Assembly: GCA_902797795.1 (NCBI GenBank)
Contig: CADBUF010000027.1
Location: 1-54,026 of the forward strand
From: an uncultured Erysipelotrichaceae bacterium
GTDB taxonomy: Bacteria; Bacillota_I; Bacilli_A; RFN20; CAG-826
DNA: 54,026 nucleotides
Reading direction: 5' to 3'
In this document: positions 17,645 through 25,079 of the stretch, piece after piece
Layout: each line of letters opens with the position of its first letter
Position numbering within the stretch: the stretch's first letter is position 1
The notes under the pieces: model-generated
Database searches by the model: none
Seen by the model: only the letters and a program-made list of their open reading frames with translations
What the model was told of the DNA's origin: nothing
Made by a program: the position numbers and the translations under genes

Positions 17645-19336
17645 ATGATTAAAAGGATTTTTACTAAAAAGAATATTATACGCGTTGCTATTTGCTTGGG
17701 ACTTTCTCTTGGAGTATGTGTTTCTTCGGTTATGGTTGGCGCTTTTGTGGATACAAATATCGTAGACACTCTAGTGTATGCCTCTAGAAGTGAAAGAAAG
17801 AGTGATGGTACTAATTTCACTTATATTGAAGCCACTTCAAAAGACAATTCATATTTGTTTAATGATTTTGTCGCTACAGACGCAGTTGTTTTTGATAATT
17901 ATTGGCATTTTGCTAATAGACCAGATAACTTTGCATTTAAAAAATGGGATATTTGTTTAAACAAAAAGACTGACGAATATGTTTACCCTTTAAGCTTTGA
18001 TTATAACGATGTCAATTACTCTACTCCTATTATTTCAATTATTGGAAATAGATGGGAAGGAGATTTAAGCCACTTAGGTTTAAAAGTGATGCAGGATGAT
18101 TTTAAATTTGATATTAACGATAACATCGCCATTCAAAATTCAGTTTTATTAAGTTATTCTTTGGCAGTTAAATTATCACCAACTGACGTTAATTTATTGG
18201 TTGGCCAAAAGGTTGATAGCAATGTAATGTTTTTAAATCCATATTTTAATCAAGCCAGATATAACAATTCTCCATCTTCTGATGTTATTGATGAAATGAA
18301 TATTGTTGGTGTTTTTGATTACAAGAGTAGCCAAAAAATGGCGAGGTATGTTGGAAACGATTTTGTCTTTATGTTTGGTGGAAGAGAAGGAACATATAAT
18401 CATTGTGGTATCAAGATTGGGTGTCATTTATCTACTGATGATTACGCAAATAATGTTTCTATATCTAGATTATTGATGCTTGATAATGAAAAATCTGATT
18501 TGACATTCTATAACTACAAAAATGGACAGATGACCATTGGTTCATTACATAGTAAATATTTGAAAACAAAAAATGTTCTTTCATCTTCTTTTGCTAAATT
18601 TTCACCAGTTCTCTTCTCTATGCTTTTATGTGCTTTTTTAGTTCTATACTGGTTCCTCATTATTAGAAGAAAAACCCTTCTTGATATTTTTGCTTGTGCA
18701 TTCTCACTAATATTTGTTGGTATATTAATTAGTCTTATCAAAATGATAAGTTTTGGTAGTCTTTGTATCACTTTGTTAAATCCGTTTGGGTCTGGTTTAT
18801 TTTTCCTAGTTGCCATTGCAATAGTGATTGTTTTGTCTTTCTCAAGAAAGAAAGAAATTGATCGAAGTGAAGAACGTTGCGCCGAAAAGAAAAAAACACA
18901 TCGTAAACTATTAAACGTTTTGTCATTTATTACTCAAACACTATCTTTTACTTCACTTTACATTGCCGCTCACTCTCTATTAGTTGGAAATAGATATTTC
19001 TTGCTTTCTTCTCTTGTTGCATTTGTAGGAATGTTTATGTGTCTTATTTTTGTTAAACCGTCGTTTAATATTTCGAAAAACAAGATTAGAAAGCCGGTTC
19101 TACTATATATCGTTAATTATATAGCGCCTATTTTTGCGTGTGCTTTAATCTCTATTGGTATTATATTTGTTACCTCAAGATTCATTCCGGATTTAACGTT
19201 TAATATCAAAGTTTTATTGATTTGCGTTGTTGGAATGGCGGTGCAATTTGTATTAACTAGAATTATTAAAAGCTTTATTGTTGACAAAGAATTTTCTTTT
19301 GGAAAATCAGATGATTATACGGAGACTGATATATGA
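17645..19336 (+). CDS. membrane protein, FtsX/MacB-like topology, unknown role
   Basis: 563 residues from ATG 17645 (TTG 17639 overlaps the previous stop; no RBS for either). One N-terminal TM (about 12-33), an extracellular region of about 280 residues, then a cluster of seven or so TMs from residue 317. TM, ectodomain, three TMs is the FtsX/MacB permease layout, and the first loop has MacB-like strands ('TPIISIIGNRWEGD', 'LVGQKVDSNVMF', 'EMNIVGVFDYKS'). Four further TMs follow a basic cytoplasmic loop (KKEIDRSEERCAEKKKTHRK). No ABC ATPase partner is nearby. Position between polymerase and deacetylase suggests a role in export or assembly; unproven. Confidence 0.7.
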   Translation: MIKRIFTKKNIIRVAICLGLSLGVCVSSVMVGAFVDTNIVDTLVYASRSERKSDGTNFTYIEATSKDNSYLFNDFVATDAVVFDNYWHFANRPDNFAFKKWDICLNKKTDEYVYPLSFDYNDVNYSTPIISIIGNRWEGDLSHLGLKVMQDDFKFDINDNIAIQNSVLLSYSLAVKLSPTDVNLLVGQKVDSNVMFLNPYFNQARYNNSPSSDVIDEMNIVGVFDYKSSQKMARYVGNDFVFMFGGREGTYNHCGIKIGCHLSTDDYANNVSISRLLMLDNEKSDLTFYNYKNGQMTIGSLHSKYLKTKNVLSSSFAKFSPVLFSMLLCAFLVLYWFLIIRRKTLLDIFACAFSLIFVGILISLIKMISFGSLCITLLNPFGSGLFFLVAIAIVIVLSFSRKKEIDRSEERCAEKKKTHRKLLNVLSFITQTLSFTSLYIAAHSLLVGNRYFLLSSLVAFVGMFMCLIFVKPSFNISKNKIRKPVLLYIVNYIAPIFACALISIGIIFVTSRFIPDLTFNIKVLLICVVGMAVQFVLTRIIKSFIVDKEFSFGKSDDYTETDI

Positions 19337-20094
19337 TGATAGTTATTTTGTCGTTTGATGATGGTAGATGTGATACATATTTCAATTCTTTTAGAATAAT
19401 CAAAAAATATAACTTAACAGCCTCGGTGCACATCACCACCGGCTTCATTGATAACACTTTTAAAACTGATGAATTTGGTGTTGGAATGAAACCACTTACT
19501 ATATCAGAAATAAAAGAAATGAATGAATATGGCATTGACATTTCTTCTCATGGTGATAAACACGTTATGGAGTCTTCTGATTATTTTATTTCAAAAAACA
19601 AAATTATTAGTTGGGTATCCAAAAATAGTGTTGGTTTTTCTGTTCCAAATTCGTCTGCTTCTAAAACACAAATTGATGAATTTTTAAAAAATACAAAATA
19701 TGACCCATTATATGTAAGAGTGGGAAGAAATTTAAAATGTAAGAGTTTTTTAAATAAGGCAAGATATGTAGTTTATAAAATACTCAAATTTCAATTAGCG
19801 TTTAACAAATTCAACAAGATCAACTTAAATACAAATAACGATAAATATTTTATTAAAAGTTGTGTAATTAAGTCACACACAAGAGCTAAAAGCGTTATTA
19901 ATTTTATTAAAAAATACCATTCCAATGATTATACTTTTGTTTTAATGCTACATTCGGTTTGTGATGATCCTTCTAACCAGTGGGAATGGTCTACTAAGAA
20001 TTTTGATGCTTTGTGTTCTTCTTTAAAAAGAATGTCTGATAATAAAGAGATTGTTGTAACAAACTTATTTGATAACTATGGGGGTAGAGAATAA
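19333..20094 (+). CDS. polysaccharide deacetylase (NodB/CE4-like)
   Basis: 253 residues. CE4 fold motifs: the catalytic/metal Asp pair in 'VILSFDDGRCDTY' (motif 1, FDDG) and His-x3-His in 'DISSHGDKHVME' (motif 2, SHGDKH). 'FVLMLHSVCDDPSNQWEWS' near the C-terminus supplies the late-motif His. There is no signal peptide, so it should be cytoplasmic and act on a precursor or lipid-linked sugar rather than on finished polymer. ATGA overlap with the preceding gene; the stop shares an A with the start of glf (TAATG). Confidence 0.85.
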   Translation: MMIVILSFDDGRCDTYFNSFRIIKKYNLTASVHITTGFIDNTFKTDEFGVGMKPLTISEIKEMNEYGIDISSHGDKHVMESSDYFISKNKIISWVSKNSVGFSVPNSSASKTQIDEFLKNTKYDPLYVRVGRNLKCKSFLNKARYVVYKILKFQLAFNKFNKINLNTNNDKYFIKSCVIKSHTRAKSVINFIKKYHSNDYTFVLMLHSVCDDPSNQWEWSTKNFDALCSSLKRMSDNKEIVVTNLFDNYGGRE

Positions 20095-21206
20095 TGAATA
20101 AAAAGTATGACTATCTCATAGTAGGTTCTGGATTATTTGGATCTACTTGCGCAAGATTATTGACTGATAAAGGTTACAAAGTCCTTGTTATTGAAAAGCG
20201 TAACCATATCGGCGGTAATGTATACACCGAAAAGATTGATGATATTGATGTTCATGTTTATGGATCTCACATTTTTCATACATCTAATGAAGAGGTTTGG
20301 TCTTTTGTTAATAGATTTGCAAAATTTAATAATTTCATAAATTCACCCTTAGCAAATTATCATGGTGAAATATATAACCTCCCATTTAATATGAATACAT
20401 TTGTGAGATTATGGCCTGATGTAAAAAGCGAAGAGGACGCTAAAAGGCATATTGAACAAGAAAAGCTTGAATACGGAATAAAAGAAAATCCAAAAAATCT
20501 TGAAGAACAAGCCGTAATGCTTGTAGGCACTACAATTTTTAAAAAACTTATTAAAGAATATACAGAGAAGCAGTGGAATAAGAAGTGCACTGAATTACCG
20601 CCATTTATTATTAAACGCCTTCCTTTAAGATTTACTTTTGACAACAACTATTTTAATGATATCTACCAAGGAATCCCTATTGATGGTTATACAAGGATGA
20701 TTTCTAATATGTTAGAAGGAATTGATGTTTCTCTTGGTGTTGATTTTCTTAAGAATAGAGATTTATATTCTTCGATTGCTGATCACATTATTTATACTGG
20801 ACCAATTGATGAATTTTATGATTACAAATACGGAATTCTTGAATACAGATCTTTAGTTTTTAAAACAAAATCGTTAGATATTAAATCGTTCCAAAATAAT
20901 GCGGTTGTAAATTACACCAGTCACGAAGTTCCTTATACAAGAATTATTGAACACAAATTTTTTAATGATAAAAATCAGAATACAACAATCATTTCTGAGG
21001 AATACCCAGACGATTGGAGTATTGGCAAAGAGCGTTTTTACACTGTTAATGATGAAAAGAATAATTCACTATATAAGCAATATTTGGAATTAGCAAAAAA
21101 AGAAAATAATTTATTTTTTGGCGGGCGCCTAGGCATGTACAATTATTTTGATATGGATGACACTATTGCGGCAGCTTTTGAACTTGTTAAAAACATTTCG
21201 AGGTAA
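20094..21206 (+). CDS. glf: UDP-galactopyranose mutase
   Basis: 370 residues, standard length. FAD enzyme converting UDP-galactopyranose to UDP-galactofuranose. Seen: N-terminal dinucleotide motif 'YLIVGSGLFGSTCARLL', 'VIEKRNHIGGNVYTE', 'VHVYGSHIFHTSNEEVW', 'YTEKQWNKKCTELPP', 'RLPLRFTFDNNYFND', 'YQGIPIDGYTRM', and the C-terminal 'FGGRLGMYNYFDMDDTIAAA'. Its presence implies galactofuranose in the polymer made by this locus. One of the most secure calls in the window. Confidence 0.97.
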   Translation: MNKKYDYLIVGSGLFGSTCARLLTDKGYKVLVIEKRNHIGGNVYTEKIDDIDVHVYGSHIFHTSNEEVWSFVNRFAKFNNFINSPLANYHGEIYNLPFNMNTFVRLWPDVKSEEDAKRHIEQEKLEYGIKENPKNLEEQAVMLVGTTIFKKLIKEYTEKQWNKKCTELPPFIIKRLPLRFTFDNNYFNDIYQGIPIDGYTRMISNMLEGIDVSLGVDFLKNRDLYSSIADHIIYTGPIDEFYDYKYGILEYRSLVFKTKSLDIKSFQNNAVVNYTSHEVPYTRIIEHKFFNDKNQNTTIISEEYPDDWSIGKERFYTVNDEKNNSLYKQYLELAKKENNLFFGGRLGMYNYFDMDDTIAAAFELVKNISR

Positions 21207-21209
21207 TTT

Positions 21210-21734
21210 ATGAGTTTTTTATATCGTATGAAGTTATCATTTGTAACAAGTCATTATTGTCGTAAATATCACATCAAAAAAGCCAAAGGACTTATTATCG
21301 AAAGCGGTTTTAAAGTTTATGATAAGACCCTTGTTGAATTATCGCCATATGTACATATATGTAAAAACTGTGTATTTGCTGGTGGTGGATATATTTCTAT
21401 TGGAGATCATACAACTATATTCCGTAACTCAGAGATACACTCTCTTAATGGAAGCAAGGTTGTTATTGGTCAAGACTCTTTAATCGCTAAAGAAGCTTAT
21501 ATTATTAACTCCAACCACAGTTTTAAAAAAGATGAATTAATAAGAAAACAAAAGCCACATTGTAGTGACATCACAATTGGTAATGATGTTTGGGTTGGTG
21601 GTAGGGTCACAATCCTTGAAGGTGTTACAATCGGAGATGGCAGTGTAATAGGTGCTGGTTCAGTTGTTAATAAAGATATACCCAGCTATGTTGTAGCTGT
21701 AGGAGTTCCTTGCAAAGAAATTAAAAAGAGATAA
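21210..21734 (+). CDS. hexapeptide-repeat O-acyltransferase
   Basis: 174 residues. Left-handed beta-helix acyltransferase (maltose/galactoside O-acetyltransferase class): hexapeptide turns 'GYISIGDHTTIFRNSEIH', 'VVIGQDSLIAKEAYIIN', 'DITIGNDVWVGGRVTILEGVTIGDGSVIGAGSVV', with the catalytic His in 'NSNHSF' and the CoA-loop end 'YVVAVGVPCKEI'. Probably acetylates a sugar of the repeat unit. Starts 3 nt after glf and is the last large gene of the operon. Confidence 0.9.
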   Translation: MSFLYRMKLSFVTSHYCRKYHIKKAKGLIIESGFKVYDKTLVELSPYVHICKNCVFAGGGYISIGDHTTIFRNSEIHSLNGSKVVIGQDSLIAKEAYIINSNHSFKKDELIRKQKPHCSDITIGNDVWVGGRVTILEGVTIGDGSVIGAGSVVNKDIPSYVVAVGVPCKEIKKR

Positions 21735-21751
21735 TTAAAGGAGAACAAAAG

Positions 21752-21847
21752 ATGAAAAAGAAGATATTTGAAATAACATTGATGCTTGCTGTTTTGCTTG
21801 GTGGGATATCATGTGGCAATGATTCAAGTGATAGTCAGCAACAATAG
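21752..21847 (+). CDS. 31-residue lipopeptide or truncated lipoprotein
   Basis: A small gene with the best Shine-Dalgarno site of the area, AAAGGAG (21737-21743), 8 nt before ATG 21752. The product has a lipoprotein signal: MKKK, hydrophobic core ITLMLAVLLGG, and a lipobox-like GISC with Cys21, leaving an 11-residue mature tail CGNDSSDSQQQ. The frame after the TAG continues for 18 codons (LGKRCEVIFDSK...), so a nonsense-truncated remnant of a longer lipoprotein is the main alternative to a genuine short lipopeptide. It follows the acyltransferase gene by 17 nt and may be the last gene of its mRNA. Confidence 0.6.
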   Translation: MKKKIFEITLMLAVLLGGISCGNDSSDSQQQ

Positions 21848-21879
21848 CTAGGAAAAAGATGTGAAGTTATATTTGATTC

Positions 21880-21910
21880 AAAGATTATAAATAAAAAGAT
21901 ATAATCTTTT
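21880..21910 (+). terminator. AT-rich hairpin, possible operon terminator
   Basis: Perfect 10-bp inverted repeat AAAGATTATA (21880-21889) and TATAATCTTT (21900-21909) with a 10-nt loop, followed by T and ATTG. It lies after the last polysaccharide gene and the lipopeptide. The stem lacks GC strength and the T tract is short. Confidence 0.4.
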
Positions 21911-22101
21911 ATTGATGTAAGCATTTGAACCTAGAACGATTTTAATTAATAAACTAGGAATGATTTGGTTCTACTATTAAATAGTGTTAACGGCGTTGAA
22001 CATTGAACATCAAATTATATTGTCCTGATGAATTGTTTAAAAATAAGTGAATTAAGTATTTCTTTGTTTTAAGTTTTAATATATTTACAAAGATCATAAT
22101 T

Positions 22102-22320
22102 ATGGAAATTGAAAGAGCTATCAGGATTATTAAATGCCCAAAATGTGGGAATGAAATTATTGTTAATCAAGTTTGGTATCCTGGTGGATGTAATGACTAT
22201 GGTAGTTTTATCTTGGAGTGCAATAATTGTAAAAACGTTTTTGATTTTTACCTAGGGCGTGATTTAGATGCTTCTAGTGTTGTTCAAGGAGCAATCTTAA
22301 TTGATAGAAAATACAAATAG
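22102..22320 (+). CDS. small zinc-ribbon (CpxC-like) protein
   Basis: 72 residues. Two CxxC knuckles, C12-P-K-C15 (KCPKCGNE) and C40-N-N-C43 (ECNNCKNV), 24 residues apart, make a zinc ribbon resembling the CpxC domain. An aromatic/acidic tail (FDFYLGRDLD) follows. No Shine-Dalgarno site is seen. It stands 6 nt before the truncated SIR2 gene and may have been the upstream member of that cassette. Function unknown; a nucleic-acid or protein-interaction adaptor is possible. Confidence 0.65.
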   Translation: MEIERAIRIIKCPKCGNEIIVNQVWYPGGCNDYGSFILECNNCKNVFDFYLGRDLDASSVVQGAILIDRKYK

Positions 22321-22326
22321 TATTTA

Positions 22327-22722
22327 ATGAAAAATAATAGCAAGTCACCATTTAAGCCAATTCCGGATATTCCAGAAGAAATTATTAACGCAATTGATAG
22401 CAAAAAATTGCTTATTTTTATTGGCGCCGGAGTATCTAAGCTATATGGCTATCCTTTGTGGAGAGAATTGGGCGAAAATATTGCAAAAATTGCTGTTAAT
22501 GAAAAAGTGATGTCTCGATCTGAAAAGGAAGTGCTGCTTGGCGGTAAGTTTACTCCTATGGAAATTGTTACAATCGTTTCCAAAAAGTTTGATAAAACAA
22601 GTTTAAGAAAAGGTATTGATTTTGTTATAGATGAACTTAGCATCAAAGTTAAAGAAGACAAAAAGCTGGTGAATAAAATTGCTAATTATTTATCTGCATA
22701 CAATGCTCCAATTTTTTGTTGA
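22327..22722 (+). pseudogene. SIR2-like NADase, C-terminally truncated
   Basis: 131 residues. 'KKLLIFIGAGVSKLYGYPLWRELGENIAKIA' is the N-terminal NAD-binding signature (GAGxS) of SIR2-like domains used as NAD+-depleting effectors in several anti-phage systems. The protein stops at 'NYLSAYNAPIFC', exactly where intact homologues continue into the TTNYD motif with catalytic residues, so two thirds of the domain are missing. About 60 codons downstream in broken frames show no clear remainder. Best read as the dead remnant of a defence gene; expression of an inactive fragment cannot be excluded. Confidence 0.7.
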
Positions 22723-22936
22723 TTCCAATCAGAGTGGAGAATTGATATTCTAAATGTGAACCCTGATTTACTTACTAAGTTAGAATTGAAAGAATAACAA
22801 AAAAATCGTTTTATTCGAATGGTTGCTGTTATAAATACAATCAAGCCTAAATATTTACTATATATTGTTAAACGTATGTAATATTACAGGCATAACCTTC
22901 TTTAGTTAATTGTCAATTAGCGAGATGCTGTATGTA

Positions 22937-22964
22937 TTGATTTTGTTTTTGATAAGATTATATT
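22937..22964 (+). promoter_or_regulatory. promoter of toxin-antitoxin pair, leaderless type
   Basis: TTGATT (22937-22942), 16-nt spacer, TATATT (22959-22964); the start codon at 22971 follows after only 6 nt, with no Shine-Dalgarno site. Confidence 0.5.
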
Positions 22965-22970
22965 AATTGT

Positions 22971-23657
22971 ATGTGCTTTAAGAAAAATAAAATTCAAATC
23001 ACCAATATTACAAATCTATTAAAAGACGTTCTTGAACTTTACGATACTGTTGACGGAAGGTTGATTTGCCGTGGAGCACCTATAAATTTGTCTTCAACTT
23101 ATGTGAAATCAATTTCTTTAAATAATCCTGTTTTCTATAGAGAAGCATACTTAGCCATTTCAAAATATAAGGAATTACTTAATGATGTTACGATTAGGTT
23201 TGAAATTATTCAGGAAAAATATAAGAAGTATTTTCATATAGACAAAAGGATTAAAAACATTAATTCAATTTATTCTAAATTAGATAGATATAATAATGAA
23301 AAGAAAGAAAAAGGAGAAATGCAAATTAACAAATGCTTAAACGATCTGTTTGGGTTTAGAATAATTTTAAATTGCTTATCTTTTAATAAATTAAAGAAAA
23401 TTGTAGAAGATTCAATATTTCCTTTTAAAAATACAAATAGATTAAAGTTTATACCGTCAATTAAAGACGGATATAGGGCATATCATGTTTATATTAAAAA
23501 TGGAAATTACTTGTTACAATGGGAGTTGCAGTTCTGGCTTAAGCGTGATTCAAGAAAAAACCTTGCTTCGCATCATGTACACAAACAATCATATACAGTC
23601 TGGGAGCAAAATTTTAAAAAAGGAGATTTGATAGAGGTGATTAGGGACCATGAATAA
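22971..23657 (+). CDS. RelA/SpoT-type synthetase, probable toxSAS toxin
   Basis: 228 residues. Single RelA/SpoT nucleotidyltransferase domain without hydrolase or regulatory domains. Seen: 'RIKNINSIYSKLDR' (93-106, the basic ATP-binding R-x-K-x-x-S-x-x-x-K element), 'CLNDLFGFRIIL' (122-133, catalytic Asp125), 'IKDGYRAYHVYI' (164-175), and the Glu-x-Gln strand 'WELQFWLK' (184-191) with 'SHHVHKQSYTVWE'. Such small synthetases either make (p)ppGpp/(p)ppApp or pyrophosphorylate tRNA; when paired with an antitoxin they are toxSAS toxins. The overlap with a Panacea-like gene favours the toxin reading. Substrate cannot be decided from sequence. Confidence 0.8.
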   Translation: MCFKKNKIQITNITNLLKDVLELYDTVDGRLICRGAPINLSSTYVKSISLNNPVFYREAYLAISKYKELLNDVTIRFEIIQEKYKKYFHIDKRIKNINSIYSKLDRYNNEKKEKGEMQINKCLNDLFGFRIILNCLSFNKLKKIVEDSIFPFKNTNRLKFIPSIKDGYRAYHVYIKNGNYLLQWELQFWLKRDSRKNLASHHVHKQSYTVWEQNFKKGDLIEVIRDHE

Positions 23658-24438
23658 GAATTATACCCATGTTGTATATTTATCAAGTGACTATGAAAAT
23701 GGCAATAGAATTTGTCTTCATTTTATTGCCGGTGAGTTTATAATGCACGATGTTGAAAAAATTATATATAAACAAAAAAACGCCAGTGGTGTTTCGTTAT
23801 ACACAATTGAAACAAATTCAAGGAAATGGGAGTCTGTAGTGGAAAAAGATGCTTTCTATAAAGATGTAGTTGTCATAGGCAAAATGAATCCTTCAAAAGA
23901 CGACATTGAAAAGTTTAATAATAGAAGAAAAGGAAGAATTACATTGGTGGACATCTCTTTGCTTATTTTATCTTTATTTGAATGCAACTATATTGAGCTT
24001 ATTGTTTATTTGTATCACTGTTATTGTGAATACGCCAAAAAAAATGGAACTCTAATTGATGAAGCAAGAACAAAAATTAGATTTGATGATTATTATTATG
24101 GCCCTATAAGTGTAGAACTTAATTTTGGAGAAAACGCAGAGATTTTGCCTTTGTCTTATCCAAGAACAATTGAAGAATTTAAGGATATTTCACAATATGC
24201 GGTCCATTATAAGTCAAATAAAGCAGATGTCATCGCTTCTAAATTTTTTAATACAGAAAATGGTGCCGAAGTTATGAATGAATGTATAGTTATTCTTCTT
24301 AAATTAAAGGAGCTGGATATACTTGATTTATATTTGGAAACAATTAACGAAAACTCAATATATAAAAAAAGAGATTCTAAGCAGACATATGTGTCTAGGA
24401 ATTTAATTAAAAATCATTATTTATCACATTTAACATAA
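23650..24438 (+). CDS. Panacea (PanA)-like antitoxin candidate
   Basis: 262 residues, overlapping the synthetase gene by 8 nt. The segment from about residue 100 ('DISLLILSLFECNYIELIVYLYH') through 'FDDYYYGPISVELNFGE' (146-161) resembles the Panacea/SocA-like (DUF4065) fold, whose hallmark is an aromatic-YGPVV-like strand. Panacea domains neutralise many unrelated toxins, including toxSAS enzymes. The N-terminal ~95 residues (beta-rich, 'THVVYLSSDYENGNRICLHFIAGEF') are unassigned and may give toxin specificity. Similarity is weak; the call rests on motif plus operon context. Confidence 0.5.
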   Translation: MNKNYTHVVYLSSDYENGNRICLHFIAGEFIMHDVEKIIYKQKNASGVSLYTIETNSRKWESVVEKDAFYKDVVVIGKMNPSKDDIEKFNNRRKGRITLVDISLLILSLFECNYIELIVYLYHCYCEYAKKNGTLIDEARTKIRFDDYYYGPISVELNFGENAEILPLSYPRTIEEFKDISQYAVHYKSNKADVIASKFFNTENGAEVMNECIVILLKLKELDILDLYLETINENSIYKKRDSKQTYVSRNLIKNHYLSHLT

Positions 24439-24506
24439 TCTTGAATAAAAAACAATTCATCATTTTTAAATGATTTATACATAATTGATGAAAAAAACAC
24501 TTTTCT

Positions 24507-24698
24507 TTAATTAATTATGCTATTAGATGCGTTACCCAGGAAGTCCCTTCCATGGTAACCGCTTTGATGAATTGTGGCTTCAGTCATTTCAAAAACATCG
24601 ATAACGCCTTTATCGCATAATTCTTCTAAGACATATAGACAGATGTTATATTCGTATGAAAGTTTCTTATCAAAGATAACCTTGTCTTTATTATGCAT
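24507..24698 (-). CDS. small hypothetical protein
   Basis: 63 residues on the minus strand, beginning MHNKDKVIFDKKLSYEYN. An AAGGA site lies about 11 nt before its ATG. 'NICLYVLEELCDKGVIDVFEMTEA' resembles short SHOCT-type helical proteins found beside recombinases and in phages, but the C-terminus (GYHGRDFLGNASNSIIN) does not. No partner is adjacent. It could be a fragment of a lost mobile element or a spurious frame. Confidence 0.35.
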   Translation of the reverse strand: MHNKDKVIFDKKLSYEYNICLYVLEELCDKGVIDVFEMTEATIHQSGYHGRDFLGNASNSIIN

Positions 24699-24786
24699 AG
24701 TGGTGCCTGTTCCTTATGTGTCTATAAATCCGATAATAAAAAGAATATTTCAAGTAATAATTAATTGCGTCTATTAACAAATAGAC

Positions 24787-24879
24787 AATCGTATTTCGTT
24801 TGTTAGGTTGATGGCCTTACTAAATAAGGAAGAAATTGAGAATAACATCAGCAATATGTTGATTGGACATAAAACTTGA
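24787..24879 (+). pseudogene. duplicated 3' fragment of the AbiEi-like gene
   Basis: Encodes NRISFVRLMALLNKE and NNISNMLIG, matching the last ~28 residues of the intact gene at 27857-28483 (NRIAFVRLMALLNKE, NNIRNMLTG) at protein and DNA level. The match ends abruptly upstream, and no start or N-terminal part is found. It is immediately followed by an inverted-repeat element that also has a second copy in the island (29356). Confidence 0.75.
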
Positions 24880-24882
24880 GAT

Positions 24883-24945
24883 AAACGGCTGTTAACGACA
24901 CCAAAACTGATAAAAAATCAAAAATGGTGTCCTTAACTTGCATTT
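24883..24945 (+). repeat. inverted-repeat element, copy A
   Basis: Begins AAACGGCTGTTAA and ends TTAACTTGCATTT, the same bounding blocks and the same 37-nt interval as copy B at 29356-29418. Inside are arms GTTAA-C-GACACCA (24891-24903) and TGGTGTC-C-TTAAC (24925-24937), a 12-bp stem with one C-C mismatch. No T tract follows. Confidence 0.65.
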
Positions 24946-25056
24946 GCATTAACTATAATTAAAAAAGACAGTTTGCATATTATCCGAGTAAAATCATGCA
25001 AATTATCTGCATAATTGTATTGATAGTTTGCATATAAAACGCTAAAATATATGCAG
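24938..25056 (+). promoter_or_regulatory. operator array and promoter of the fic gene
   Basis: Promoter TTGATA (25020-25025), 17 nt, TAAAAT (25043-25048). Across ~120 bp there are six TTTGCAT/ATGCAAA-type sites: TTGCATTTGCAT (24938-24949), AGTTTGCATAT (24970-24980), inverted ATGCAAAT (24996-25003), TCTGCATAAT (25006-25015), AGTTTGCATAT again (25025-25035, inside the promoter spacer) and ATATGCAGA (25048-25056). This is the arrangement expected for cooperative repression, probably by the winged-helix domain of the Fic protein itself. Confidence 0.6.
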
Positions 25057-25079
25057 ACTTAGATAAAAAGGAGGCAAAA

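Noticed and set aside
24463-24480. ATCATT/AATGAT hairpin after the Panacea-like gene as terminator
   Set aside because: Only six A/T-rich pairs and no T tract.
24954-24959. Perfect TATAAT as a separate fic promoter
   Set aside because: No -35 box at 16-18 nt; the TTGATA/TAAAAT pair at 25020-25048 fits better and is correctly placed.
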